The notes beneath the pieces are model-generated. The model searched no databases and was not told the origin of the DNA. It worked only from the letters and a program-made list of their open reading frames with translations. A stretch of DNA of 64,000 nucleotides from Pinus tabuliformis (taxonomy: Eukaryota; Streptophyta; Pinopsida; Pinales; Pinaceae): contig CM062810.1 in the NCBI GenBank assembly GCA_031772625.1, forward strand, positions 454,713,731 to 454,777,730, given 5' to 3'. Every line of letters starts with the position of its first letter. Positions within the stretch are counted from its first letter, which is position 1. A program made the translations under genes and the position numbers. Shown here one piece after another: positions 1 through 11,449 of the stretch.

Positions 1-2590
1 TTTATTACAAATTTAGGAGAATTTAATGAAAATCCATTTTGAGCATTATTTATCATCCTTCATTCCACATCTTTACCACTTCCCATTTTTTTGACATATC
101 ATCTTTCAGTTTGGGGAGTGTTGCTTTCCTTCATTTCTTTCTTATGACCATGTTATTCATATTCTTTATCATCCATTGATATTCTTATTCATTCTCAACA
201 CCTCCCTTATTCCCTATTGTTTTACACCAAGCATAGAATTCAATAGCTGGTAGCAACCACCTCTATTTGTTTTCTAGCATTGCATCAGGGCATGCTAATT
301 CTTCACAAAGGGGGAAGAATTGCTATGCATGATGGATGTTTTCTACTTTCTTCCTCATTTAAGGCATACAATTTCATTTTTACACAGTGTAGAAATTGAT
401 TTCCATAATACTTTTAAAACTATGAACTCAATTCTTGTGATTTCTGGATAACACAGATGTATCATTAAAATACACAAACCCGGAAAATTTCAAGCTATAT
501 TAGTTTGTAATATTTCGGAAATCATGCACTATCACCTATAGCCATTTTGTTTATATTTCATGATCCATGCATCAAAACAATCTGACTTTTGGATCATAGA
601 AGCATTAATACAGTAGAAATCTACTTGCATAATTTCAACAAAATTTGGTTTGTAGTTTTGAGAAAATGGTTAATGAAGGTTGCTGTCACTTATATCATAT
701 TTTGCTGCAACTTCATATGCACATAACTTGAACGTCAATGTAAAAGTTGTTATGCCTTCATCAATATTGCTAAAATTGAATATTCATTAATTCAGGAAGA
801 ATTCATTTTTTCTATCCCTTTCATGAGCCGAAATGAACAAATTTTTATTGCTTGGTTAACACATGGGTTTTGTCTTTGGGTTGCATGAAGACATGCAATA
901 TATTTAGTTTTTGTTACATGAGGACATGCAACATATTGAGTGCGGTGGTATGTTGGGCCGTTAATATGCCATTATTATTATCACTTTTGAATGCTTATTC
1001 CACCCATTTCCGTCATTCTTCATCACATCATTTATCATAATTTATCATATAATTCTATTTTACAATGATTTATCCTCTTATGAATGAATATTATTTATTA
1101 TCCTTTATTTCTAATAAATTGATGATTATGCATGATTTTATCAATGATAGTTTTAATAAATTGGTTGTAACATTATTCACCATTTTTAGCCTCCAACATA
1201 ATTTCCAGATTGAAGATTTGATCATTAAAAGTGCCAGCTCATAAATTTGCTAGAATAAGATGTGGCAGTTTTGTGGTTGAGATTCTGAGCAAATGAAAAA
1301 GAATCTGGAAAATCCAGAACATGGGTTTTGTCCAAAATGGACAAAATTAACTTTATCGAAAAAAGGTTTGCCCAAATTCGACTTCTATTGAGAGAAACAC
1401 AGGGTTCATTGAGCACAATTTTTTAGAGTTGCTGTGTGGCCGTTTTCCAAATCTCAGCTACAAAGCCAAATTTGCCTTGCTCTTGTTGAAAGATAGATGG
1501 AAATATATTTTCTTGTTGATCAATTGGTTAGAAGCAAACCGATTTTGTAATAGAAATCATGTTGTAACTATCTTTGTTGTAACTTCTCTCTCATCTCTCT
1601 CTATTTAAATGAAAACAAAGATTAGAGATGGGGATGGAAAAATGAGAGAGAATTGAGGATTTAGAATTGGAAATTCAAGAATGATGATGGGATAGGATAA
1701 AATAGGAGGAAAAGGAGATTGTTGCATTACCATTGTAATTCTCAAAGCTTCAGCAGCTGTAATGATTTCACAGTTTGATGATGAATAAATAAAAGGGTCT
1801 CCGTTCATTCTCCTCATCTGAGGTAGCCCAACAACATCCGCTGGCGGCTAAAGGCCCAGCCTCCGGTGGAGCATGTTGCTTCTGTGTTATATCTTTCCAA
1901 TTTCCGCCATGTGATGCTTTGATTTAATTCCTATTTCTTTGAATCGTATTGTCTTACAGTTTCATGTTTTGCAACAAGTTGTTATAATATTTTATGAAAT
2001 TGTTTTATTGCACAAGTTGAGATTGAATCACGTGGTTGTCCTTTTCCAGCATAACAAAGATTATTATCCTTTCCTACTTATATTGTTATGTTTTTCATTT
2101 CAATTGTAAGGCAGCGTTGTTCATTTCAAACTTTGATATTCATTATAGACTGTTGGTTATTTGATTCCTTTAATTATAGTTTGTTGTCCATTTACTTTGT
2201 TGTTCATTTCTGCTAGTTAATTGCAAGATTTTTCTTTTAAAGAGTTTTCCTAATTTACTTTCAATGGGAGCTTTAGTTCAATTTTTATTTCCTTTTGATT
2301 GTTTTAAGTAGGGCTGTCAACTGTAGAGAACATTGGTTACTGCTTCCTTGTTCTCAGATTGGTTGTCTTGTTCTAGTTTAATTTCAATTGTATCAATCTC
2401 TAGAGGAATGAGTTATTGCTACTGTATCCTCGATTTATGTTTGCTGAGTGAATAGTTGGATTTCAGAGCATTTGAGTTTATGTTGTTGTAGTTAGATTTC
2501 TTTTCAAGCATCCATTTACTTCTAAGCACTATACTGCAAAACATTACTCTTGAGTAAATAGCTCCCTCAGACTGAGTACACTCTTGAAAT
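1..2590. other. AT-rich stretch with no recognised gene
   Basis: I read this stretch on both strands and found only short frames with no family resemblance. Small local features are visible: a near-duplicate of about 20 bp at roughly 883-903 and 918-938 (cores GAAGACATGCAA and GAGGACATGCAA), and a CT-rich run at 1585-1605. A 70-codon minus-strand frame at 1605-1817 is followed by a possible donor (ATG|GTAATG) near 1735, but I cannot link it to any protein. It could be old LTR, intron or intergenic DNA. Confidence 0.5.
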
Positions 2591-2599
2591 AAAAAGTCG

Positions 2600-3374
2600 T
2601 CCCTGGGTTGACAATTAATGTGAAGATAATTAGGAGTTAAAAAGACACATTTTTATTGCTCGACAATATCATCATAATTTTCTCCCTATTTTAGGGAGAA
2701 TCCTAAAGACACGAGCCTTGAATTATATTTCTTAATGATTCCATCAACTCCATGTTTGATCTTGAATAGTCATTTTGAATTCACCAAAAATTTTCCTTCC
2801 AGTCTTGGCACTACATCCCATATAACATTCTTCATAATTGAGTCATATTCTTCGACCATAACATCCTTTCAAAAAAATTCTTTCATTGCTTCCTCAAAGG
2901 TGTGAGGATTATCTTGAATCATATTTCTCATAGCTATAACATATCCATATAACCTGCATGGCTTCTTTCTCTCTCTAAAATACCTTCTTGCAAGAATGTA
3001 TCTTTCAGCGTCATGTAACATGTCACAAAGCCAAAGTTGCCTCTTCCAAGTAGGGGGATCACATGGAGGAGGATAGAAGGGGTAGGCTCCATGGTATCAT
3101 GAACAATGTCTCTCTCAGATTTAGGCATGGAAGGTCCTTCTAAAATTTCCATATCATCATTCTTCTTCTCAAAAAGAGGAGGCGGAGGAAGGTCCCTTTC
3201 TTTCCCAAGGGAAACATCTCCATCAAACATTACATTATTGCTAATTTCATCCTCCCTTTGACCAAGAATATATATTCTAAATGATTTTATAATCTTCACA
3301 ATTTCCAACAACTGTACATTTTCTTCCCGTGACTTCGATTTTGTTCATTTTCTCCTTTGGCATGTTAAAATATA
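2600..3374 (-). pseudogene. Old Ty1/copia pol fragment, left part (start of RT)
   Basis: This is the downstream half of a decayed minus-strand copia element. From 2890 down to about 2640, frame-shifted minus-strand reading gives RT-start blocks resembling EEYDSIMKNVIWDVVPR and LFKIKHGVDG, which match the copia pattern EEYDALxKNxTW...KWVFKxKxxxDG. The 125-codon frame at 2934-3311 is the linker between integrase and RT, with NNVMFDG equivalent to the usual RDVVFDE. Stops and frameshifts are frequent and reading is lost below about 2600. The integrase and gag half of the same element lies at 11934-13430, beyond the inserted element at 3375-11448. Confidence 0.75.
2891..3374. repeat. 484-bp direct repeat flanking inserted copia element, copy 1
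   Basis: This segment of the old copia element is repeated at 11450-11933 with the same length and about six substitutions by my hand count. Copy 1 ends exactly where the left LTR of the inserted element begins; copy 2 starts one base after the right LTR ends. Ordinary integration would leave a 5-bp duplication, but the flanking pentamers differ (ATATA on the left, ATCTT on the right). Confidence 0.9.
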
Positions 3375-4826
3375 TGTTGGAAATAATACTGAGAGGGGGG
3401 GGGGGGTGAATCAGTATTATCTCATTCTTTTAATCAATCTTCCTTATTTGTTCTTTGAATTATTTTTGCATGTTAGTACCATAAAATAATGAGCATGAAC
3501 AAAGAAAAACAGATAGTCACACCAAAGAACACAAGATGTAAGGTGGAAACCCAATGTGGGTGAAAACCACCTGCTGCAATATGTCTCTATCTTCTTTCAA
3601 CTTAGAAACTTCTTTTACAATGGTTTTGTACTGGTGCAGTCCTTTACCAATACGCAGGCTGCAACCTGCAGAGAGCTACAACTCTCTCTCTCTCGTTTTC
3701 CAGTCTCTCCTGGAAGGGAGCTACAACCCCCTACTTCTTTTCATAAAGCATCAATTGAACATCAAGTACATGAAAGTTACAGTCCACTACAGTTATCAGA
3801 TCAGCAATAACAGAACTAACCCAAAACACCTTATAAACAGAAAAATTTAATCAGCAGAACTTTTAAGACAGGTACGCAGTTTTCCCTTCTGTGGCCTGCG
3901 TCGCTACGCAGTTCACCTTCTGCTTTCTTGCGTCTACCCGTAGAGATCCTTCTGCCGCACTGCGTGCCCACGCACTGTTCCTTGAACTGCGCTGCGTACT
4001 TTTACTATAGGGACGCACCCAAAGATACTATCGCCCCGTGTACTGTTACTGCAGGGACGCACCCAAAGATACTATCGTGCCGCGTACTATTACTGCAGGG
4101 ACGCACCTGAACCTTAGTCGCTCTGTGTACCCACGTAACTCTTCTTCTTCTGCTCTGCGTACCGACGCAGGTATCCTTCTTCTGCTCTGCGTACCGACGC
4201 AGATTTCCTGTTTCTGCACTGCGTCCCGACGCAGATCTCCTGTTTCTGCACTGTGTACCCACGCAGCTCTTCTGTTAAACACCTGCGTCCTTCTGATTAG
4301 GGACGAATAGGCAGTCCACCAGAGTGGCACAGTTGCTCAGATCTGATCATGTGCTCGAGAGATCACCCTTCACAGATTCGCCTTCAAATTCCCTTTCATA
4401 TAGATCAAGCTTTTAATACCATCACCCAATATTTCAGATATAAAGATATTCAATTGCAAAAGATACTTAGCCAAGTGATCTCCTTTGCTTTATATAGGCA
4501 AGCTCCTCCTAAAATCATGGAACAATGCCACGAGCCGACACCATAATAACCCAAAACCGTCGACTAAATACCAAGAGTAAAACATAAGAAACCCCATGTG
4601 TGCTTTTCTCTACCTTGAAATGTGTGCACTGGGGGGACGCACCTCCTGAACGGCTGGCCTGCGTATCTGGACGCGGTCCCTGCATGGTGTACCTGCGGGT
4701 ACGCACCTTATGATTTGATTTCATGCGTACTTCTTTATTTTCAACAAAATGAGGGCCTTGCCACGGGAGTTGCCATCAAGTACAACATTTGTAACATATA
4801 GCCATACCAGAAACATAATGCCAACA
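3375..4826 (-). repeat. 3' LTR of the nested copia element
   Basis: This 1452-bp LTR is bounded by TGTTGG and CCAACA. It begins (plus strand) with a run of 12 G, against 11 in the other LTR; that is the only length difference I found. It holds the same hairpin array as the partner LTR (first clear unit at 3896, last near 4283), though several stems here are weakened by substitutions. Confidence 0.95.
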
Positions 4827-4841
4827 ATCTCCCCCTTTGGA
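4827..4841 (-). other. Polypurine tract of the nested copia element
   Basis: The plus strand reads ATCTCCCCCTTTGGA directly after the LTR, so the element strand has an AAAGGGGGAGAT tract against its 3' LTR, the expected primer for plus-strand DNA synthesis. Similar CTCCCCCT blocks recur at about 4876, 4909 and 5055, giving several polypurine-like tracts in the 260 bp between pol and the LTR. Confidence 0.85.
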
Positions 4842-5089
4842 CTTGATGGCAACCTCACAAACCTCAGCTTCATTCTCCCCCTTTGAGATCAAGGGCAAAG
4901 GGGTATGCTCCCCCTACGATCATGCTCCCACTGAAAATGAACCAGATCTGCAGCAAAGAACCATAATCCACCATGAAAGAGATAGAGACATATTGCAGCT
5001 ACTTCCAAGATCTCCTTCTGCACATCCTCCATAATGCCAACAATGCATTATATGCTCCCCCTGAACCTGTACCATCAATGAGAAGAGGT

Positions 5090-7018
5090 TCAGCAATAAG
5101 ATGATGCATCAAAAACCCCCAGCTTTTGCCTGAGGTATTCAAAAGTGTCCCTAGGCAATGGTTTGGTGAGAATATCAGCAACTTGTTCCTTAGAAGGAAC
5201 ATACTCCAACTTGACCTTCTGTTCAAGTACTTGTTCCTGGAGAAAATGGTACTTGATTGGTATGTGCTTGGTTTTTGAATTCATAACCGGATTCTTTGAG
5301 ATGCTGATTGCACTTGTGTTATCACATAAGATGGGGATAGGTGGTGTACAAGTGATTTGAAAATCCTGCAAAGTCTGCATCATCCAAAGGAGTTGAGTGC
5401 AACAAGATGCAGCAGCAACATATTCCGCTTCAGCTGTTGACAAGGCAATCGAACTTTGTTTCTTGCTGAACCAAGATACCAGTCTGGAACCCATAAAGAA
5501 CGCACCACCACTTGTGCTTTTCCTGTCATCCACGCTTCCGGCCCAATCTGCATCTGTATAAGCATGAAGTGTAAGATCTGTATCTCCAGGATACCATAAG
5601 CCATAATTTTGAGTCCCTTGAAGATATTTGAAAATTCTCTTCATTGCCTGAAGATGAGTCTCCTTCGGATTTGCCTGAAATCTTCCAACTATTCCAACTG
5701 CATGCATGATGTCCGGTCGGGTACCTGTCAAATAAAGTAAACTTCCAATCATAGATCTGTAGGTTGGTTGATGTACTGCTGCAGATTCATCATTTGCACT
5801 GAGGCTACATCCTGTGACCATGGGTGTACATACTGGTTTTGCATCTTCCATACCATATTTCTTCAAAATCTGTTTGAGATACTTGGTTTGAGATAAAAAG
5901 ATTCCTCCTTCTTTTTGTTGGATTTGCAAACCAAGGAAATATGTCAGTTCTCCTAACAACGACATTTCAAATTCTTTCTGCATGACCGAGGCAAAGCTTT
6001 GACTCATAGCTTCTTCATTGCTCCCAAAAATAATGTCGTCTACATACACAACAAGTATTAGCAATTTTTCATTTTCAACTTTTATATAAAGATTGCTATC
6101 TGCTGATCCTTTTGAAAAACCTTGTTGATGAAGATATTTGTCCAAACAGTAGTACCAAGCCCTTGGAGCTTGTTTGAGACCATAGAGAGCCTTTTTCAAT
6201 CTGCATACAAGTTTTGGATCATTTCCAAGAATGAACCCATCTAGTTGTTCAATGTATACTTCTTCTTCCAGGTCTCCATTCAGAAAGACTAATTTCACGT
6301 CCATTTGAAATACTTTGAAGTTTTGAAAACTTGAGAGAACAAGGAACATTCGGATGGCCTCAAGTCTTGCAACAGGAGCAAAGGTTTCTTCAAAGTCTAT
6401 TCCTTCTTGTTGCGCATACCCTTTACAAACAAGTCTGGCTTTGTTTCTAATTACTTCTCCATTTTCATTCAATTTGTTTTTGAAGACCCATTTTGTTCCG
6501 ATAACATTCTTATCCTTTGGTCTAGGAACCAGCTCCCAAGTGTTGTTCTTTTCGATTTGCTCAAGTTCTTCATCCATTGCTTTCACCCAACATTCATCTT
6601 TGCATGCTTCTTTCACATTTTGTGGTTCAGTAGAGGAGAGTAATGCCAAATAGCTTGAAGCTTCTGCGACTGTTCTTCTTGTTTGTACACCTGCTTCTTT
6701 CTGCCCCATAATCTGAGATTCTGGATGATTCTTCTGAACATATCTGGATGGAGTCTTTTCTTCTATTCTTGTTTGCTCTTCTGGTTCTTCTTGAGGTTCT
6801 TCTTGAAGTTCTTCTTCTTCATTATTCTGTCGTTGGGGGTAGCCTTCATCTTCTTCTTCATGATGTACTTGCCTAGGAATGTATCCCTTCTCATCAACCA
6901 CTACATCAATGCTTTCAACAATTCTGCCAAGTCTTTTATTGTAGCATTTGTATGCTTTGCTATGTGAAGAGTAACCAAGAAGAATGCCTTCATCTGCTCT
7001 AGGTTCAAGTTTGCCAAG
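5090..7018 (-). pseudogene. Copia reverse transcriptase and RNase H (3' part of pol)
   Basis: The frame is open from 7018 down to 5090, with a Met at 6901. It encodes the RT that copies the element RNA and the RNase H that removes it. RT starts around [20 protein letters not shown]; later motifs are [39 protein letters not shown], and the catalytic YVDD in [10 protein letters not shown] near 6030. The RNase H segment has [18 protein letters not shown] and KHIPIKYHF. The length is normal and the core residues are present, so this part could be functional. It is cut off from upstream protease and integrase by one in-frame TAG at 7019-7021 in a run ([16 protein letters not shown]) that normally reads through, so I call it a broken pol gene. 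Confidence 0.93.
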
Positions 7019-8190
7019 CTACTCATCAGTATTCTTGATATAGCATTTGCTCCCAAAGATTTTGAAGTGCTTTACCAAAGGAGTCTTACCACTGCAGAGC
7101 TCATGAGGAGTTTGAGTGCTGTTCACCCAGACATTTGTTTTGTTGAGAATAACAACCGCAGCATGTGCAGCTTCACCCCAGAAAGTTGCGGGAGTTCCTG
7201 ATTCATCAAGCATAGCACGAGCCATTTGTTGGACTGTTCTGTTCATTCGTTCCACAACTCCATTTTGCTGAGGAGTTCTAGCTGTAGAGAATTCTCTTCT
7301 TATCCCATGTTCTTCACAGAAATCAAAAAATTCATTTGAGGTAAACTCCCCACCTCTGTCGGATCTGAGGCACTTAATTTTGTGACCTGATTCATTTTCA
7401 ACCAAGGCTTTGAAGGATTTGAATTTTTCGAATGCTTCATCTTTGTGCTTCATAAGTCCTAGCCAGACAAACCTGTAGAAATCGTCAATGAATAATATCA
7501 AGTATTCTTCTCCTCTAGGTGTTCTTTTCCTGAATGGACCGCATGTATCTGTATGAACTAGCTCAAGAGGCATGCTAGCTGATCCTTCCTTCTCTGGAAA
7601 GTTAGTTCTGGTTTGTTTTCCAAACTGACATGATTTGCATATGGTGTTGTCAGGAATTTTGATATCTGGAAGATCACGAACTGCCTGATATTTGCATGCT
7701 TTCCTTATTTGTGAAAAGCTTAGATGCCCCAACCTCCGATGCCATAACCAGTGCTCATCATCCTTGCTCAGATAGCATTGTTGTTGTCCTTCTTCAAATA
7801 TGTACAAATTATTTGGAGTTCTTTTGCCTTTGATCACTATTTTACCTGTATCAAGATCACGAACAAGACATCCATTTGATCTGAATATAACCTCGGTTCT
7901 TTGATCACACATCTGGCTGACACTTAGAAGATTATGCTTCAATCCATCAACATACAAAACATTTCCAGCCTTGACCTTTTCTTTTAACTGAGCAATGCCC
8001 TTTCCTTTTATAGTTGCAGGAGTATCATTTCCAAAAGAGACTTTCTTTCCCTTTTCTAGAGCAGAATAAGACTCGAGTTTTTCTTTATCACCTGTCATAT
8101 GCTTCGAACATCCACTGTCAATATACCATAGATTTTCCTGTCCCTCTGCATAAAATGCTATCCCACATCTTTCTATTTGAGGTTCCTTTA
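7019..8190 (-). pseudogene. Copia protease and integrase (5' part of pol)
   Basis: Minus-strand reading gives protease around WYIDSGCSKHMTGD (catalytic DSG at 8112-8120). A pre-integrase zinc region follows with WHRRLGHLS and CKSCQFGK, then the integrase core with its D, D, E residues visible in LVHTDTCGPF, CLRSDRGGEF and NGVVERMNRT. The 7019-8098 frame has no other breaks. It ends in TAG at 7019-7021; the next codons continue in the same frame into RT, so a single CAG-to-TAG type change is the likely cause. Entry from gag needs a frame change near 8190-8200, so Gag and Pol are no longer continuous. Confidence 0.9.
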
Positions 8191-9474
8191 TTCTCCATGT
8201 TTTGGTGCTTGAGGCTTGTTCCTTTTTCTGCTGAAACCTGCTCCTGCATTCAGAGTCTTCATGACCAAAGTTATTGCAAATAGAAATTCAACTTCATTTT
8301 CAAGAACCGAAAAGTTGTTATAGGTCCTTTTTGTAATCCCTGTCATACTTCTTTGCTTTTGAGCTTCCCTAGTCATGATCGTTTTATATGCAACACATTG
8401 AGCTGCTTTGTGATCAAAGTTATGGCAAGAAAAACATTGTCCATTGAAGAAACTTCTGTGGTTATTGAATCTACCAGCCAACTGATTGTAGTTTCTATTT
8501 TCATCTATTCTTGAACCAAATTGAGAAGATTTTACCTGTGGCTGGTTGTAGCTTTTGTTCACCTTTAAGATGGATTGCCCTTGATAGTTTCTGTTTGTAC
8601 TTCATTCCTGCTTTACCTGTTGATCTTCATTGTTCTTTTGATCATTTCTTCTTGCTGCATCAAGATAACTTTTTGAGGTGCATGCTTGAGTAGTTTCTCC
8701 ATTATAGCCCAGACCCGTCTTGTTTAGAGGAGACCGCTGCACATTGATAATCTCATCCAAAGTTTCAGATCCTTTAACAAACTTGAGATTAATAGCTTTT
8801 GTTTTCTCAATCTCTTTTCTAAGACCAACAATTTCACCTTCTAATTTTTCAAGATGTTTTTCCTTTTCATCAATTTGAAATTGTAGAGTATCAATGATCA
8901 TGTTCTTTTCTTCTATACATCTCTTGAGTCTAGTAATTTCATCATAAAGGTTATCCACATCTATAGCATCCATATAATCATCATCTTCAAATGCCATTAA
9001 CAACTTATATTCATTACCTTGTTCATCTTCATCATTGTTTGATAGACCATCACTATCTTCATGAGTGTAGTAGCTTTTCTTATTTGCGTTCTGTTTCTTG
9101 TTCCATCTAGCAGGTTCCTTTCCTTTATCCTTATAAGGACATTTTGCAGCATAATGACCTACTCTTCCACAAGCAAAGCATTTAAAAGGTAACTTACCTA
9201 TGAACCTTCCAGAACCCCTTTGAAGATTTCTGACAAAATTTGATTCTTCTTCCTCTTCTTCTGGGACGTGGCTTGCTTCATAATAATCTCCTTTGCCTGA
9301 TGCCTTGAAAGCAACTTCTCTTCTGTCTAATGGACCTCCCTTTCTCATTTCATAAGCAATTAGAATTCCATGTAGCTGAGACATAGTAAGAATTCGTAGA
9401 TTTTCCTTTTCTTCTATTGCAGATACTTTAGATTCAAACTTGGGGGACAATGATCTTAGAACCTTTTCAACCAC
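8188..9474 (-). pseudogene. Copia Gag, nucleocapsid part with two zinc knuckles
   Basis: This frame continues Gag after a frameshift in the 9456-9474 overlap. It contains a CCHC knuckle (CFACGRVGHYAAKC, near 9150), acidic stretches, a predicted coiled coil rich in E, K and L (about 8780-8940), and a second CCHC knuckle (CFSCHNFDHKAAQC, near 8420). Two knuckles separated by a coiled coil is longer than the usual single-knuckle copia Gag. A TGA at 8602-8604 interrupts the frame, which reopens in the same frame directly after it. Zinc knuckles bind the element RNA during packaging. Confidence 0.85.
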
Positions 9475-9938
9475 AATAGCCTCTTTATTTCTTCACCCAA
9501 ATTTTTCATACAATTAACAACCTCATCTACCCGAAGAAAATAGTTAGCCACACTTTCATCATTATACATTTTGAGAGTCTCATACTGAATTCTGAGAGTT
9601 TGAAGTTTAGCACGCTTTACCTGTTCATCTCCTTCATAGCTCGTGACAATTTTGTCACATATCTCTTTTGCGGATTTATAGTGCATTACCTTCATGAATT
9701 CTGATTGAGATATACATCCTAATAGAGTACTGACTGCTTTCGCATTTGTTTCATACTTCTTTTTCTCGGCTGTATCTGTAGGAGTAGCTAAAGGAAAAGC
9801 ATACCCTGTCTCTACGATGTCCCAAACTTCTGTACCAAGAGATTGAAGATAGGCAGTAACTCTTACCTTCCAATAATTGAAGTTTGTCCCATCAAAAATT
9901 GGTGGCCTGATTGATGCTTCTCTCTCGTAGTTGCTCAT
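9456..9938 (-). pseudogene. Copia Gag, capsid part (UBN2-type)
   Basis: The first frame after the primer site starts MSNYEREASIRPPIFDG at 9938. It has the copia Gag capsid pattern: FDGTNFNYWKVRVTAYL, then TLLGCISQSEF and AKEICDKIVTSYEG, and LQTLRIQYETLKM. It overlaps the next Gag frame by 19 bp in a different phase (+2), so one indel separates the two parts. The start lies about 45 bp downstream of the primer binding site on the element strand, as expected for the first coding frame. Confidence 0.88.
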
Positions 9939-9983
9939 GATGAACGATCTACCTTCAAGCGATCAAGATTCTCTGAAGGACCT

Positions 9984-9995
9984 GCTCTGATACCA
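9984..9995 (-). other. Primer binding site (tRNA-Met type)
   Basis: The minus strand reads TGGTATCAGAGC two bases inside the right LTR. This is the standard plant copia primer site, complementary to the 3' end of initiator tRNA-Met. It fixes the element as minus-strand. Confidence 0.95.
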
Positions 9996-10485
9996 ATTGT
10001 TGGAAATAATACTGAGAGGGGGGGGGGGTGAATCAGTATTATCTCATTCTTTTAATCAATCTTCCTTATTTTTTCTTTGAATTATTTTTGCATGTCAGTA
10101 CCATAAAATAATGAGCATGAACAAAGAAAAACAGATAGTCACACCAAAGAACACAAGATGTAAGGTGGAAACCCAATGTGGGTGAAAACCACCTGCTGCA
10201 ATATGTCTCTATCTTCTTTCAACTTAGAAACTTCTTTTACAATGGTTTTGTACTGGTGCAGTCCTTTACCAGTACGCAGGCTGCAACCTGCAGAGAGCTA
10301 CAACTCTCTCTCTCTCGTTTTCCAGTCTCTCCTGGAAGGGAGCTACAACCCCCTACTTCTTTTCATAAAGCATCAATTGAACATCAAGTACATGAAAGTT
10401 ACAGTCCACTACAGTTATCAGATCAGCAATAACAGAACTAACCCAGAACACCTTATAAACAGAAAAATTCAATCAACATAACTTT

Positions 10486-10920
10486 TAAGACAGGTACGCA
10501 GTTTTCCCTTCTGTGGCCTGCGTCGCTACGCAGTTCACCTTCTGCTTTCCTGCGTCTACCCGCAGAGATCCTTCTGCCGCACTGCGTGCCCACGCATTGT
10601 TCCTTGAACTGCGCTGCGTACTTTTACTGCAGGGACGCACCCAAAGATACTATCGCACCGCGTACTGTTACTGTAGGGACACACCTAAAGATACTATCGC
10701 GCCGCGTACTGTTACTGCAGGGACGCACCTGAACCTTAGTCACTCTGCGTACCCACGCAGCTCTTCTTCTTCTGCTCTGCGTACCGACGCAGGTATCCTT
10801 CTTCTGCTCTGCGTACCGACGCAGATTTCCTGTTTCTGCACTGCGTCCCGACGCAGATCTCCTGTTTCTGCACTGCGTACCCACGCAGCTCTTCTGTTAA
10901 ACACTTGCGTCCTTCTGATT
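10486..10920. repeat. 32-bp-period inverted-repeat array in LTR
   Basis: The unit is a 16-bp inverted repeat, CTGCGT-NNNN-ACGCAG, followed by a pyrimidine-rich linker of 16 bp. Clear units start at 10518, 10550, 10582 and 10614, and again at 10745, 10777, 10809, 10841 and 10873, each exactly 32 bp apart; half units sit at 10486 and 10905. A block of about 44-bp repeats (AGGGACGCACC... at 10631, 10675, 10719) separates the two runs. The corresponding array in the other LTR starts at 3896. Stems are six base pairs with four-base loops (ACCG, ACCC, CCCG, CGCT). Confidence 0.92.
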
Positions 10921-11110
10921 AGGGCCGAATAGGCAGTCCACCAGAGTGGCACAGTTGCTCAGATCTGATCATGTGCTCAAGAGATCACCCTTCACAGATT
11001 CGCCTTCAACTTCCCTTTCATATAGATCAAGCTTTTAAGACCATCACCCAATATTTCAGATCTAAAGATATTCAATTGCAAAAGATACTTAGCCAAGTGA
11101 TCTCCTTTGC

Positions 11111-11118
11111 TTTATATA
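11111..11118 (-). promoter_or_regulatory. TATA box of the nested copia element
   Basis: The minus strand reads CCTATATAAAGC here, a strong plant TATA box, about 330 bp from the LTR's outer end. The left LTR has the same sequence at about 4488-4498. Transcription would run toward lower coordinates, starting some 30 bp away (near 11080). Confidence 0.7.
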
Positions 11119-11449
11119 GGCAAGCTCGTCCTAAAATCATGGAACAATACCACGAGCCGACACCATAATAACCCAAAACCATCGGCTAAATACCAAGAGT
11201 AGAACATAAGAAACCCCACGTGTGCTTTTCTCTGCCTTGAAATGTGTGCACTGGGGGGACGCACCTCCTGAACGGCTGGCCTGCGTATCTGGACGCGGTC
11301 CCTGCATGGTGTACCTGCGGGTACGCACCTTATGATCTGATTTCCTGTGTACTTCTTTATTTTCAACAAAATGAGGGCCTTGCCACGGGAGTTGCCATCA
11401 AGTACAACATTTGTAACATATAGCCATACCAAAAAAATAATGCCAACAA

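Larger units (their letters stand above)
3375..11448 (-). mobile_element. Complete Ty1/copia LTR retrotransposon, nested
   Basis: This is a full-length 8074-bp copia element on the minus strand. Each LTR begins TGTTGG and ends CCAACA. A primer binding site matching the initiator tRNA-Met type (TGGTATCAGAGC on the minus strand) lies 2 bp inside the right LTR, and a polypurine tract lies just inside the left one, so the right LTR is the 5' LTR. The coding order Gag, protease, integrase, RT, RNase H is typical of copia. The two LTRs differ at roughly 40 positions by hand count (about 3%) plus one G in a poly-G run, which indicates a moderately old insertion. Coding is broken by at least two stops and two frameshifts, so this copy is not autonomous. 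Confidence 0.95.
9998..11448 (-). repeat. 5' LTR of the nested copia element
   Basis: This 1451-bp LTR has TGTTGG and CCAACA ends. On the element strand it holds a TATA box (11111-11118), then an array of 16-bp inverted repeats at exact 32-bp spacing (10486-10920), then the primer site beyond its far end. Because the array lies roughly 160-600 bp downstream of the TATA box, it should be part of the transcript. Confidence 0.95.

Noticed and set aside
3372..3420. Poly-G run as an assembly artefact
   Set aside because: Both LTRs carry it (12 and 11 G), so it is a real family feature; only the one-base difference is uncertain.
3554..4330. Short plus- and minus-strand frames in the LTRs (also at 10176-10952)
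   Set aside because: They arise from the tandem repeats, overlap on both strands and have no protein resemblance.
10486..10920. CRISPR-like spacing of palindromic repeats (32-bp period)
   Set aside because: Linkers are similar pyrimidine-rich sequences, not unique spacers, the array is inside a retrotransposon LTR, occurs in both LTRs, and the genome is a plant.
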